DNA of 55,508 nt, from NCBI GenBank assembly GCA_025435555.1, contig JAIWWG010000147.1, positions 1 through 55,508 of the forward strand, read 5' to 3'. This DNA is from Chytriomyces cf. hyalinus JEL632. Lineage: Eukaryota > Chytridiomycota > Chytridiomycetes > Chytridiales > Chytriomycetaceae. Below, piece after piece: positions 1 through 10,125 of the stretch. The number at the start of each line of letters is the position of its first letter. The first letter of the stretch is position 1. The notes below the pieces were generated by a model, which was given only the letters and a program-made list of their open reading frames with translations, ran no database searches and was not told the origin of the DNA. The translations under genes were made by a program, and so were the position numbers.

Positions 1-35
1 AGCGCAGTGTCGCCGGCATCGCCGTTGTTGGCCAT
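1..35 (-). CDS. 5' end of a minus-strand gene running off the window
   Basis: An ATG on the minus strand at 35-33 opens a frame to the window edge that reads M-A-N-N-G-D-A-G-D-T-A. Only about eleven codons are visible, so no function can be given. The choice of this ATG rests only on the open, alanine/glycine/aspartate-rich frame. Confidence 0.25.
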   Translation of the reverse strand, partial: MANNGDAGDTA

Positions 36-460
36 GCGTGACGATTTCAAGAGAGTTCTGGCGCGTCGATACTGTTGAGTCCTTTGATTTGTATGATTTG
101 GTGTTTCGAAACTAAACAATGTATTTCAATATATATACAGACTCGTTGTCCGCGAAAAAGATTGTGGATCCGAAGCGCACGCTTTTGGAGCAAGTCCTCA
201 TTTTGAGTGTCATGAAGATGTTGGAACCCATCAAATAAAATCAATACATAGGACTCACGTTACGATAGTGGCAGCTTGCACGCTCACACCTTGCTGCAAA
301 CCATTGTAATAATGAGATTGAGCTTCCAGAAGTGAGGTTGAACTTCAAGAGAAGATAAAAGGCAAATCAAGGGAAACTCGTGGCATGTTGGGGAAGGAAA
401 AGTCCGCAAACATCCGTCTGCTTTACGATAATATAGTATTTTAAATTCTGATGAAAATAT

Positions 461-533
461 GGGGATCTAGCTCAAATGGTAGAGCGCTCGCTTAGCATGC
501 GAGAGGCACTGGGATCAATGCCCAGGTTCTCCA
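461..533 (+). tRNA. tRNA-Ala (anticodon AGC)
   Basis: This 73-nt sequence folds as a standard cloverleaf without an intron. The anticodon stem CTCGC/GCGAG encloses the loop TTAGCAT, giving anticodon AGC. The acceptor stem carries the G3:U70 wobble pair that is the identity element of alanine tRNA, and the T arm ends just before discriminator base A. There is one T-T mismatch at pair 6-67. CCA is not encoded, as expected for a eukaryotic nuclear gene. A T-rich run follows directly and would serve as the RNA polymerase III terminator. Confidence 0.95.
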
Positions 534-740
534 ATTTTTGTTTTTTACTTTCTGAAAATTCAGCTTCTTAAACCGATTCCTCTTTCCTTTCTTGGGATGC
601 TTGTATCTGTGAAGGAATGTTTGCAAAGCATTGAAAAAGTTTTAATCCTCCCTTGGCTGATGCCTTCATGTTCAGCAAAAGCGTGCAACAAACTGGATCC
701 GTTTTTGAGAATATTTTGACCAGGCTCCCACCAGAACGCC

Positions 741-748
741 TATAAATA
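741..748 (+). promoter_or_regulatory. probable TATA box
   Basis: TATAAATA lies about 260 bp upstream of the start codon chosen at 1005. It would place transcription start near 770. This is a sequence match only. Confidence 0.35.
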
Positions 749-1004
749 AAAGTTCACGAGGAAACAAACATGCCCATAGTCAGGCAACTGATCCAGCCAC
801 ACCGCATGTAAGTGGGGTTCAACATGCACGTAACCGCTCGTTGTTCCTTTGCTTGTTGAAACTAAACGACTGGGCAAAAACTTTCTTTTTTTTTCTTTTT
901 CCTTTCCCAGCCAGAGACTGTGAACACATTACGTGTTGGACATCAAATTTTTCCGGAAGTTTTCAATTCCATCCAATATCGATCAACAAGCGGGATTTGG
1001 CGAA

Positions 1005-1863
1005 ATGCAAACGTTTGACGGCATGGCACGGATGGAATCCAGTAGCAGCAGTATCACCGCCTCATTCCCAGCAACGACATCGTCATGGCTGGACGGTCTC
1101 GCTACTGCCTTTGACAGTGCACCCATCATCTCTGATCCGATCAAAAGTCCACCCTCCACCGCTGCTTCTGCCGCCATGACAGCACCGCCACGAAGATCAA
1201 GTTTACCCACACAACCCCGACAACTGCGGAACCTGAAAGATTTGCCGCTTGAAAGGCTTCCGACGCTGCGACGCACGTTTTCGTTCAAAAAGTTGCGGTT
1301 TACTGCTGGAGCAGATCCATTCGAAGATGCAGAGACGGGCACAGAGGACGTGGCCGAGAGTGTGCCTGAGAGCGTTGAGGAGATGCTGCAAGACTGCGAG
1401 GCAAGGGTCTATACAAATCATTTGTAATATAGTCACGTGACTAATGTCAAACTATTTTAACCAAACACAGATTCCTTCTTACACGCCTGAACAAGTCTTG
1501 CCAGTTGCGGTGGATGCTGATGCAGTTGGGATCATTAAAAGAGATGAACCAAAGAAGGGCGAATCGACGTCACTCCAGGCTCTGAACGACGCGTTTCTTG
1601 CGTTTCTTCATTCTGACGCAATGAAGCGGGATTTGCAGCGAGCATGCAGCAACTCAAACTCTATTTATTACACGGCCGAGCAGACACGGCAGATCCAATG
1701 TAAGAGACATAATCCATAACAATAAGCTTGCTCACACTCTCTCACTACTCTCTTTGAACCAGACCAACTGTCGATCGGTAAACTAAAAAACTCGAAGCGG
1801 CCACTGCATCAGCAGGTTCTGATTGTCGGTGTGCTTGCAAAGTTGCACGATTGTGAACTCTAA
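1005..1863 (+). CDS. unknown small protein, 'RPLxQQVqL' family member 1
   Basis: I do not recognise this protein. Three exons (1005-1406, 1471-1699, 1763-1863) join in frame to 243 residues. The N-terminal two thirds is low-complexity and Ser/Pro/Ala-rich with basic patches, so probably disordered. The last exon begins with a Tyr codon completed across a phase-1 intron and encodes K-R-P-L-H-Q-Q-V-L near the C terminus. The same arrangement recurs in the genes at 3098 and 12375, and in weaker form at 2064, so this is a local paralogous family. An in-frame open stretch starts at 933 but has no better ATG than 1005. No signal peptide or membrane segment is seen. Confidence 0.6.
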
Positions 1864-2063
1864 AAAGAACCTCATTTTTATTATATTTTTTGCGCCCCTG
1901 CAATGAGCGCGTACTTTTCACTAGTTTCCTTTTTAACGTATTAAACTTCCTTAAACTCCATCTCATGTCTATGCATCTTATCGCGATATCGTTAATCGGC
2001 GATGGTTTTGACAGTGAGCCCTCGAGTCTCCCATTTTGTACAAAAAGAAAAAAAGCGTAACTC

Positions 2064-2774
2064 ATGGACACTCTCACTGGCCGCAAACGAAAGATGATCA
2101 GTGCTGCCATCCTGCGTGGAGTTCATGTGAGTTGTGTGTGCTAGGCCATGATCGCATCAGCTATGATCCTGTGTTGTACTCACCGGGGACCTATGATGCA
2201 GCTTCTCTTGACCGTCATCAGCTATGCCTCGGCGTTACAGCAGTTTCTACGGTACCACATCACTCTTTTACCCATTGATCGTATGCGGGGATCATTCGAA
2301 ACTTTGAAAACTGAAGCTGTTTACTCTTGTGTGCAGAGCATATCGAATCAATTCAATTGCGTCACTTCTGGACTTGAAACGAGGATCTCGCACATTCCAT
2401 GAAGTCATGGCTGAGCGGAAACTAGGTGAGCTGCCCCTGATCAATCCTCATCCTTGCATGCATGCATCCATTCCATCCATTCCATCGACCTTTATGGTGA
2501 TGAAAACCAGATGTCCACCCCCGCAAAACATGAAACCTAAAAACTTGCAAACTCAGGAAACTTGACGGCCGAAAAACTGACACACAAAATGCTAACATTC
2601 GAACAACGGGTCCAAGTCTCAAATGCAATCGATCATTTACCCTTCTCAGCAATGTGCTCCATCGTATCATCGCATTGCTCGTCATCGTGGAATTCCAAAT
2701 CCACAGTCAAGAAATCTGCATCGAGATGTGAGAGGAGGAAGAGTAGGCTTCGGCTCGAAATCACTGCCGATTAA
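2064..2774 (+). CDS. unknown small protein, same family, member 2
   Basis: Four short exons (2064-2126, 2202-2251, 2337-2425, 2557-2774) join in frame to 139 residues. The family is unrecognised. The third exon encodes a helical stretch (A-Y-R-I-N-S-I-A-S-L-L-D), followed by F-H-E-V-M-A-E-R. The last exon, entered through a phase-1 intron, encodes E-Q-R-V-Q-V-S-N-A-I-D-H-L. This matches Q-Q-V-Q-L-S-N-A-M-S-H-I of the neighbour at 3098. The C terminus is strongly basic and Ser-rich. The segment also resembles part of the NET domain of BET proteins, but this is too short to assert. The first two joins are the least certain. Confidence 0.45.
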
Positions 2775-3097
2775 GCTTGTTTTTGTTTGATATTTATTCA
2801 AGTTGGTTTGTTCTGTTTTGGGGGGGATTGATAATTTAAGCTAGAGAAGAAGTAAAAGTTTTAAGCTGGTTGATCCGTTGTTGTTCCTTATCGTTTAGTG
2901 AGCGTGGATATGGATGCATGTTCATAATGATGTCTGATCGTATTATGGAAATGTTGATCTTTTGTTTTTGTCAACAAATCAACACTGAACAAGGGCGAAC
3001 GAACAACCAGGCCCCAACACCAACACCAACCCCCTTCAAGCATCTCTTCGAATCCTCAACCAATACATCCCACATACACACTCGCAAACACACAATC

Positions 3098-4524
3098 ATG
3101 TACTCCAAAAGATCCAGCACGCATGCACAATTCCTGCCATCCCAAATCAACATCAAAAGCGTCAAACAAGTCTTCAAAAGAGTATCCCTGTCCCGCAAAC
3201 ATAACAACCACGAACCTGCTGCACACACAATCGATTCAATGCTGTATTCTCCACCACTGGGGACGGACCTCAGCGATGAAACGGATAAATTCGTTTGTGA
3301 CGGGATGAAGAACAGCGAAATGGATCCCCTTGAACTTGGAGAGAAAGCGGGTTTTGTGGTTGTTGCGGGTGAAACGGACCTGGATATGTTCAAGACACAC
3401 TCAAGTGAGTGTAGTAGCTGAGCATTCAGCTTGCGTAACTTGCACTGACCCTCCAAGCATTCTCAGTATTACGTCATCGATCCCTCTCGTCGATGCCAAG
3501 CACGACTGCAGCCAAACTATCGACGCAGCAGCTCTTCAACCCCAGCCACTTGAACACGTTGTCTGTTGTTGAACAACACTCATCGGGAAAATTGGCCGGT
3601 GAGTTCAAAGTTTTATATTTTCGAAAACATGTCATGTTGAACACGAATCATTTTAGCGAATGGAGACGCAAAGAAATCAAAGTCGTTGGTGGAAATGTTG
3701 CGCAAATATACCCAGCGTTATGCAGAGGAGGAGGAGGAGTTGGCGCCTGCTTCGAATATGGATGAAGTGGACGGCGGTATCATGCTCCGGTCGCAGTCGA
3801 TTACGGACGGGACTCCTTCCAGCGAAAATTCGTTATGGCGTGCGGAGACTCAGGCGGAATCGCGATACTGTGAGATTTTTATTTTGTCAATGATTCAGTG
3901 ACAATTCCTCATCAAACGCATTTCTGGTAATTTCTTTTTGCAGGGTTCCAATTGTCAAAGCGCCGGTCTTTTATCGAACTTGTTCGTTCGTATCACCTGA
4001 AGCGGGCCTCAAGTGGAACGGACGTGTCGCAGCAAAGTCAACAGCTGGACGCGGTGTCGACAACGTCATCAACTTCTTCCACTGCAAGGCAGAGCAACAG
4101 AAAGTTTCTTGAAGAGTTTTTGACGGAGCAAGGATTTACATTGCACGAGTTGTGTGAGTTATGACCTGACTAACATGCCCCGTTCGAATTTTTGAACCAG
4201 CATCTAAACATTTGCACAACAGATGCAATGACACATTACAAATGGACCTCCGACAATCGCCCTCTCTTACAACAAGTGCAACTGTCCAATGCAATGAGCC
4301 ACATTTTCAGCGACGATGAATCCGGAAACGGCGACTCAATGCGTCTGTACCGTAAATTCAAAGACCCGAAACGAAACCGAATCTCGCGGAAACCAGTTAC
4401 TGCTCAGATTGTGTATTCACCGGAAATGGAGGCAATGCTGTTTGGACCTCCGCCGTTGATTGTCGCGTCGGTGGTTGGTGTGCCGTTGGTGCATGAGTCT
4501 CCAGAGGAGAACCCTGAGCGTTAA
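3098..4524 (+). CDS. unknown protein, same family, member 3 (387 aa)
   Basis: Five exons (3098-3404, 3467-3598, 3657-3869, 3944-4153, 4223-4524) all joined through phase-1 introns give 387 residues. Exons 3 and 4 encode similar helical segments (S-L-V-E-M-L-R-K-Y, S-F-I-E-L-V-R-S-Y, K-F-L-E-E-F-L). This suggests internal exon duplication. The last exon begins with Tyr split across the intron and carries R-P-L-L-Q-Q-V-Q-L-S-N-A-M, the family signature, followed by a basic stretch and a hydrophobic C-terminal tail. Intervening regions are Ser/Thr/Gln-rich. The function is unknown. The all-phase-1 structure would allow exon shuffling without frame loss. Confidence 0.65.
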
Positions 4525-4963
4525 ATCTCTTCCTGGGATGGGGGGGGGATAATATTTTTTATTTATTCTGCTTCTTGCTGCTGCCTGTTATTTACAGTGA
4601 TAATTCTGCTTTCAAGGGGGGTCTTTCAGCACTCTGTTTTTTATAAATGACCACGTAATAAACACACGTGATCTATTTTGATTGTATTCATGTGGACAAG
4701 TGAAGCTGATGTCAGAATCTGGCAGTGTAAATATGTTTAATAACGAGAATAAAGTTGGTGTAACGATGCACTTTATTCGGGACCAATTTGTTGGTCCAAA
4801 ATGAGATTGAAACAACGACGCTTACGTCCACACTGAGCATTCATAAGCTGTTGTTTAGATCGTATCACCTTAGGGTTGATCTTCGAAGATCATGGATCTG
4901 CGTATCGATGAAACTGACAAGTTAAGCTGAACGGTTCTGAGAATAGCTCAACGAACAAAGAGA
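4525..4963 (+). other. intergenic stretch, no gene seen
   Basis: AT-rich sequence follows the stop at 4524. Only short frames without splice-supported continuation are present. The P-type ATPase-like frame begins near 4964. Confidence 0.5.
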
Positions 4964-5257
4964 AGGTCTGTTCTAAGTATTCGCAACAAGTGGATGCTGA
5001 CAATCCAGCAAGTTTCCTCCAACCATGATTGCTTCCCAGTATCCACTCTATTCATCAAAGGAGCTCCAGGCGTGCTTTTGTCTAACATAACTAAGTCTCT
5101 GGCACCTGATGGAACCATTGTTGCCTTCGAAGCTGAAATTCGTACTCGTGTGATACAAACGCAGGAGCAATGGTCGTCTGAAGGAAAGCGCGTGATTGCG
5201 TTTGCGTACCGCCCGGTAGAGTTCAACACTACTTCTGAAAAGTTAAGAGGTTTGTGA
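4964..5257 (+). pseudogene. fragment of a P-type ATPase nucleotide-binding domain
   Basis: A frame contains R-N-K-W-M-L-T-I followed about 25 residues later by L-F-I-K-G-A-P-G-V-L-L, then G-K-R-V-I-A-F-A-Y-R. These are the consecutive N-domain landmarks of type II P-type cation ATPases (F-N-S-x-x-K-W-M, K-G-A-P, and the G-x-R-V-L/I-A segment). The frame ends in a stop at 5257. Neither the phosphorylation motif D-K-T-G-T upstream nor the D-P-P-R / G-D-G-x-N-D hinge downstream can be found. It is therefore most likely a remnant or stray exon. The flanking genes are unrelated. Confidence 0.45.
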
Positions 5258-5427
5258 CAGGTATATACTCCAAATTGAAAATGCAGGCATCTTCCAATAC
5301 GCCCAGCAAGACGTCCGGTTCGTCATCCAAGGTAAGCTCAATCAACTCGCAGTCTTCGTCAATCATTTGGTAAAACTTTTGATGAACCCAATCAGGGTCC
5401 TTGTCCTTGGTCTTGTAGCTACCCAAC

Positions 5428-5929
5428 ATGCAAAGACCTGCTGTTTCGAATGGGACGGAACCAGTATCTAGACTCGTTGCTCTAGCGCATCATCTACTCT
5501 CAAATGGAAGGAGACTCCGTGGACCGAACAGCCAATGGCTATTCCTGGAGGCAGACCTTGTCCGGCGCACTCGGAACTTCTTGCGCGAGTATGGCACTCT
5601 TCGAAATCCTCTTTTGTCTGTGACAGGTCGTCCCCGTCTCATAGAAAGGAGAGTTTTGACGGTTGTAGCATTATTCGGTATTTATTTGCAGGTATGGTAT
5701 CACCTTCAGATTCGGAAAACTGCTCTGCGAGAAGTGAAGGTGCGTTCATGTCTTAAATAATGTAAATAATTAAAATGAGAACGAAACCAGTGCAGTGCCA
5801 TTGACAACGCGAAAAAATAGAGTGGATGATCCAGTGGCGAGTGGACAATATGCTACAGCAATTGCTGAAACAGATTACCTTGAACTCATGAGCCACAATC
5901 AGGCCATTCGTTCTTCAGGGCATGTCTGA
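5428..5929 (+). CDS. hypothetical protein, 126 aa, three exons
   Basis: I do not recognise this protein. Exons 5428-5626, 5692-5739 and 5796-5929 join in frame through two short introns (65 and 56 nt) with GT-AG ends. The first exon is basic and Leu/Arg-rich with a probable helix around L-F-L-E-A-D-L-V-R-R. The rest is polar and acidic (S-D-S-E-N-C-S-A-R-S-E) and ends in S-H-N-Q-A-I-R-S-S-G-H-V. The start is the first ATG after an in-frame stop. The length divisible by three and the matching frames across both introns are the main support. Confidence 0.5.
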
Positions 5930-5934
5930 AAAAA

Positions 5935-6243
5935 ATGAATGAAGTGAGGAATCATACACGGCAGCTGTTGTTCCCTTTGTTTGGCAATGATTCGAGAGTA
6001 TCGGCGCGCAGCTTTGTCAAAAGAGCTGACAACGGTCTCAAACATTCTGTCTGCTCTATGGGTATTCGAAATGAAGGTGTTGGGCAAAACGCAGCCATTG
6101 TGGACGCCCTTGTGACTATGGACATGAAAATAACTGGGATGGACAAGAAATTAAATAATCGGATAAGCGCGACAGATGTCAGCTTGGTGAGGATGACAGC
6201 AATCATATGCAATCTGCGTCACAACCAATGGATTGAGCAATGA
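5935..6243 (+). CDS. possible hypothetical protein, 102 aa
   Basis: A single open frame starts 5 bp after the stop of the preceding gene. Its C-terminal half (V-D-A-L-V-T-M-D-M-K-I-T-G-M-D-K-K-L) looks like a short amphipathic helix or coiled coil. It could be a further exon of the gene at 5428 rather than a gene of its own. I found no splice pair that joins the two convincingly. Nothing indicates function. Confidence 0.25.
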   Translation: MNEVRNHTRQLLFPLFGNDSRVSARSFVKRADNGLKHSVCSMGIRNEGVGQNAAIVDALVTMDMKITGMDKKLNNRISATDVSLVRMTAIICNLRHNQWIEQ

Positions 6244-6356
6244 ACAATAGAATCCGGCTCCTCTATCTTCTCTCACTCTCACTAAAATGCAAAAAATTGA
6301 GTCGCATTTATTCACCAAGCGTTGCTTTTGCACGCACACCTTTTGAAACAGACTAT

Positions 6357-7577
6357 TCAAGAGGGTTGACTGTGTATTGTTCCTATAACGTGTAAAGCTC
6401 TCCCAGGATTGTCTTTACCATGAATCACAACATATTCGGCCTTCTTATCGGAGAATCTCAGAGCGGTAGGTTGCGGTCTGATTTTCCAGTTATTGTCCAA
6501 AGTTAAGCACTGGACATGAAAGTCGGCGCCCTTCTTCCCGTATACGACCTGCACCTGCTCATCATCATCTTTGAGCACGTTCATGGCATCTGGTTCAGTT
6601 GTGATGTTCCATCCGTTGGTCAGAAGAAGCTTCTCAGCCCACATTCCACCCTCTGCTTCGACACTGAAACGATGGACTCCGTCACAGTGTAACTTCATGT
6701 TCTGGGTTGCCTGGTCAACTGCCAGTTCCCAGGTGCTGATTGCGACTTTAGCAGTCACCAACTTTTTTGCCGACACCGTCACGTCATTGTCCAATCGAAC
6801 ACGATTATTCGGAAGCCGAACCTCCCGGCGAAAAACAAATTCGGCATCTGTTCCAGCTAGTACGGTGCCTTCACGAAACCGCACCATAGAAGGGACGGTG
6901 CTCGCAACAAAGCCTTGAAAAGTGATGTTCCGTCTTGGGCCAAAGTAGGTCGAAGAAATCCTTGTCTCAACATCTTGAAAGACCGCCATCATGTGAGTCG
7001 ATGTCAATTCCAAAGCTTGCTTTGAGCCCACAGCCACCTCAATGGGGCCGCTTCCGAAGTTTACGCAGACTGGGTAAGGAGAGTCGTTCTTGAAGAACAG
7101 TTCAGCAGTGTCTGTCGGGACAGATTCGTTGATTTTCGCTTTTGAGCCGCTCTGCTGGATCATTTCCAGCAGTTGGTTGTTTGTGGGCCTGGTCGTCTGG
7201 TCAAAGCCTTTCCAAAGAAGAGTGGCGGGTGTCGCGGGATCCGGTGACACCCACACATGCTTGATTTCTTCTTGACAATCTTGACCTCCAATAATGCTTA
7301 CAACCGAGCCGATTGTATCTCTGTGCCAGGCTTTCGTACTGCCTGATTTCACAGTTGTCTTGGCACCACCGTCGACAACGAGATTCACAGGCCGGTCAGA
7401 CATATTGACGAACGTGAATCCTTGGGCAGAGGGTTGATATTCCACTTTCGCCGAGGCAGAGATGCCTGCGATATGCTTTTGTGCCAGCTGCAGTTGCAGC
7501 ACCACGGGTCGGAGTAGCTCAACTTCAGTTTGAAGAGGCTTGACTATGGCTTGTAGAGAGAGGATAAGCTCGTGCAT
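6357..7577 (-). CDS. unknown beta-rich protein, 406 aa, single exon
   Basis: This is a long uninterrupted minus-strand frame of 406 residues. It starts with an amphipathic N-terminal helix (E-L-I-L-S-L-Q-A-I-V-K-P-L-Q). Several hydrophobic/Gly/Asn-alternating segments typical of all-beta domains follow, for example F-T-F-V-N-M-S-D-R-P-V-N-L-V-V-D and L-F-F-K-N-D-S-P-Y-P-V-C-V-N-F. No signal peptide or membrane segment is seen. I do not recognise the family; repeated jelly-roll or immunoglobulin-like units are possible. The minus-strand sequence has AATAAA just past the stop. The gene is divergent from the membrane-protein gene at 7888, with about 310 bp between start codons. Confidence 0.75.
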   Translation of the reverse strand: MHELILSLQAIVKPLQTEVELLRPVVLQLQLAQKHIAGISASAKVEYQPSAQGFTFVNMSDRPVNLVVDGGAKTTVKSGSTKAWHRDTIGSVVSIIGGQDCQEEIKHVWVSPDPATPATLLWKGFDQTTRPTNNQLLEMIQQSGSKAKINESVPTDTAELFFKNDSPYPVCVNFGSGPIEVAVGSKQALELTSTHMMAVFQDVETRISSTYFGPRRNITFQGFVASTVPSMVRFREGTVLAGTDAEFVFRREVRLPNNRVRLDNDVTVSAKKLVTAKVAISTWELAVDQATQNMKLHCDGVHRFSVEAEGGMWAEKLLLTNGWNITTEPDAMNVLKDDDEQVQVVYGKKGADFHVQCLTLDNNWKIRPQPTALRFSDKKAEYVVIHGKDNPGRALHVIGTIHSQPS

Positions 7578-7732
7578 CTGCTGGGCAGACTGTGAGGCAG
7601 TTTTAGCACAGTATCAGGAGGGTGCGGGTTCTTCTTTTCCGGAAGGTGCTGGCTCATGCTGCGTGGACACAAGACGAAGGTTTAATTGAATGTGCTGAAC
7701 GTCACTTGGAAGTTTTGTACGTTGTGTCCCGC

Positions 7733-7818
7733 GAGTGTTCAACATATTTATGTGGTCAACAACAACGTGTTCAACGAGTGTTCAACATATTTACGTGTTC
7801 AACAACAACGTGTTCAAC
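7733..7818 (+). repeat. 43-bp tandem repeat, two copies, in a divergent promoter
   Basis: Two adjacent 43-bp units begin at 7733 and 7776. They differ at two positions (TATGTGGTC against TACGTGTTC). Each unit contains several GTTCAAC cores. The repeat lies 70-155 bp upstream of the start codon at 7888, within the interval shared with the divergent gene ending at 7577. Confidence 0.85.
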
Positions 7819-7887
7819 GTATTTAGCTGCTCGACATTTCTCTCAGTCTCTGTTCTCACTGTTCTCACAGTTGTCACAAATATCAAA

Positions 7888-9214
7888 ATGATTCCAGGTT
7901 TAATTGCCGCCATCGGAGGTGTTGTTGTAGCAAACAAGGCGGTTGGAGTCGTAAGTCCATCAACGTCCCCCTTGCCTTTGACAGCAACTCAACAATGCTT
8001 GCAATCTTGAACAGGCAAGGCGGGCTGCCGATCAGGCGGAACGTGTGGGCAATAACTTCATCTACAAATTCGGCAGTGTTGCCGATAAAGCTGTTGAGGT
8101 GGGGAACATTCAGTTGACCGAGTTCAACGCAAACCTCGGCCACTTTGTTAAAGTTGGTGACAACGCTGTTCATGTGGTTGACCGGAGAACGGGTCAAGTC
8201 CTTCAAACTGTAGCGCGGGCAAGCAACGATGTTATTCGCATTGTGGACCGATCAGCCGCCGAACTTGTAACCATGGTAGACGCTCGCGCCGGCGACGTCA
8301 TTTCTTTCGTTGGTCAAGCACTACGGGTTGTAGACAAGCAGTGTGGAAACTTGAACCTGCAAGTTGGTGAATTCCTCCAGATATGCGATGACACTGTGCA
8401 AAAATTCGACATCCGAACGCACCAGGCGTTGCAAACAGTTCAACTCTCCGCAGGTGCAATAATCACCATCGTGAATGAGCGCTCGGGTGAAATCATTGAA
8501 GTACTCGATCGACGTGCTGAGGATTTGATACAAGTTGCTGGTATGGCTGCCTTCTTTGGAGTATCGGCGCTTCAGCGTGAGATAGCACACACCGCTGCGC
8601 TTGGATATACTCTTGGCTCTCTCTTTCTCTTCACTGCATTTACCGCTGCTATCTACTCGTGGACTTTGGACATTGCGCCTACCGCCCAACTTTTGGTGAC
8701 ATTAGTGGTTGTGCATCATTCAACACTGTACGTCGCCATGGCTCGTCTTCGGAAATTGGACAAGAAGGTGAGGCATCCATTCAGACAGTTTTTTTGATGC
8801 TGATGCACTTTTGGTATGAAGGCCATAGCCTACGATGGGGCACTGGCTGGCGCACTGAGTCAAACCTCCACAGACGTCGTACCAACTTCAAACGTTGGGT
8901 GGGTCCCAGGAAGTGAATGCCCGCCGTGGCTTTCATTGGCAGAACAAAAGTCTCTGTTGAATGCGCTGAAAGCATTTCAATACAAGGAGTTGGCTGCTTT
9001 TCGAATGATCACCAAGGATCAAATGACGGCAGCGTGCAACTATTTACAAGTGACTTCTGATAATCAAAATAGTTTCAGGAAGGCCCACGAATTTACAACT
9101 AATTCCTTTTTTACTTTCACCTTCCCATTGTTGTTATTTCAACCAATAAATCATTCTCTTTTATTCATCGTAGTTTTCCATGCAGGTCATAAAGTGGCTG
9201 GCGACGTAACTTGA
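7888..9214 (+). CDS. unknown two-TM protein with amphipathic repeats; 3' end cut by a transposon
   Basis: Exons 7888-7950, 8015-8767 and 8822 onward encode an Ala-rich N terminus. A long helical region follows, with a recurring V-V-D-R-R-x-G-x-V-L / I-V-D-R-S-A-A-E-L pattern about every 14 residues. Next come two membrane segments (around S-L-F-L-F-T-A-F-T-A-A-I-Y and L-L-V-T-L-V-V-V-H) and a soluble tail. The family is not recognised; the repeats resemble apolipoprotein-like helices. At 9078 the frame enters a DNA transposon and reads about 46 transposon-encoded residues to a stop at 9214. Skipping the transposon (9079-11882) restores a frame ending at 11922, 1113 nt in all (370 aa). So the original C terminus (S-M-E-N-V-K-A-V-I-A-H-Y-E) has been displaced 2.8 kb away. 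Confidence 0.75.
9079..9105 (+). repeat. left terminal inverted repeat
   Basis: This 27-bp repeat begins GAAGGCCCACGAATTTAC. It pairs with 11853-11879 on the other strand with one A/G difference at its nineteenth position. Confidence 0.92.
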
Positions 9215-10125
9215 CTTGTGTGATTTGTGAAACTGCTTTGAACACACGAAAATGGCTGTTTCTGTCAGATCTAAACAGCGAGGTGAGAATCCTGAAGTCC
9301 TTGAATCTCTTGTTCACAGTCTCATGTCGTGCACCCATCTGCTTCAGGTTGTGATTGTGAGCTCTGGTGGCTGCAGAGGTGATCACCATCTTTGTGATCA
9401 GCCTTGTGTCGCCTCGGTAACCCTGATCAGCAGCAACCCTCTCACCAGGTTCAATGAGGCGCAAGAGAGTCTCCTGGGCCATTTTCAAGTCAGGCCACTT
9501 CCCACACGGGACCCCGCCACCCACGTAGACGATCTTGCTGGTTCCCAGGGCCACAGCAACTTGGTAGCGGAAGCCAGCATGCTTGAACTTGTGACTGTAC
9601 AAGTCTTGATCAAGTGGACGGGCCTCAGTGACAAGCATATCGACACCATCGACGTAACAAGACGGTCTTTTTATTGGCCATTGTTCGAATCTCTGCTCAA
9701 AATGGATCTGTTTTTAAGTAATTTTTGAGTGGTTGTTAAAAATAAATATGTTTGAACATTTGTTGAAATGAGAAAATTTTCACCTCGTCCATCATTCCAA
9801 AACAACTGATCCCTTCGTACACCTTGTCCCTCCAATTGCTTTCAGATGTGTTGAACTTTGCTGCTGCTATTGCTTCAGTGGGGTATGTTTTCAGGTAGAA
9901 CAGGCTCCACAGAAAGTGAATCTTCTGGAGTCGACTCGAGTAAAAGTGGCGTTGCACGATCTTCCACAGATCAACAGCAGACTCCACCAGAAGACCAAAG
10001 TGAGCAATGAACCGTCGATTCCAGAGGTCTTGGTGTCGGTGGTAGGACTCAAAGGACTTGCCAATGTGTGGGGAGGCCAGTCTGATCAGAAGTGAGAGTT
10101 GGTGATCCCACTCAAACTGGGACAT
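9165..10125 (-). CDS. DDE transposase (PIF/Harbinger type)
   Basis: Two exons (10125-9784 and 9707-9165) join in phase 0 to 294 residues. The N-terminal part (F-E-W-D-H-Q-L onward) is helical and probably binds DNA. The catalytic core shows the three acidic residues: D in C-Y-V-D-G-V-D, D in V-A-A-D-Q-G-Y-R-G, and E in A-R-H-E-T-V-N-K-R-F-K about 34 residues after the second D. This spacing fits the DDE_Tnp_4 / Harbinger group. The intron has standard GTGAAA...ACAG ends. The reading frame is unbroken, so the protein may be functional. It probably acts with the Myb-like protein encoded divergently at 10795, as in Harbinger elements. Confidence 0.9.

Noticed and set aside
2562-2690. NET (BET extra-terminal) domain in the gene at 2064
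   Set aside because: Similarity covers only about 25 residues, and the same block matches the neighbouring family members better. The acidic second half of the NET domain is absent.
5229-5429. Minus-strand frame of 66 residues with an acidic, coding-like composition
   Set aside because: The plus strand is open over the same bases, there is no domain match, and no splice-supported neighbour exists on the minus strand.
9061-9078. A 29-nt intron (GTGACT...TTTCAG) at the end of the gene at 7888
   Set aside because: It is far shorter than the other introns here (mostly 50-85 nt). The uninterrupted frame continues in register across the transposon into 11883-11922, which explains the sequence better.
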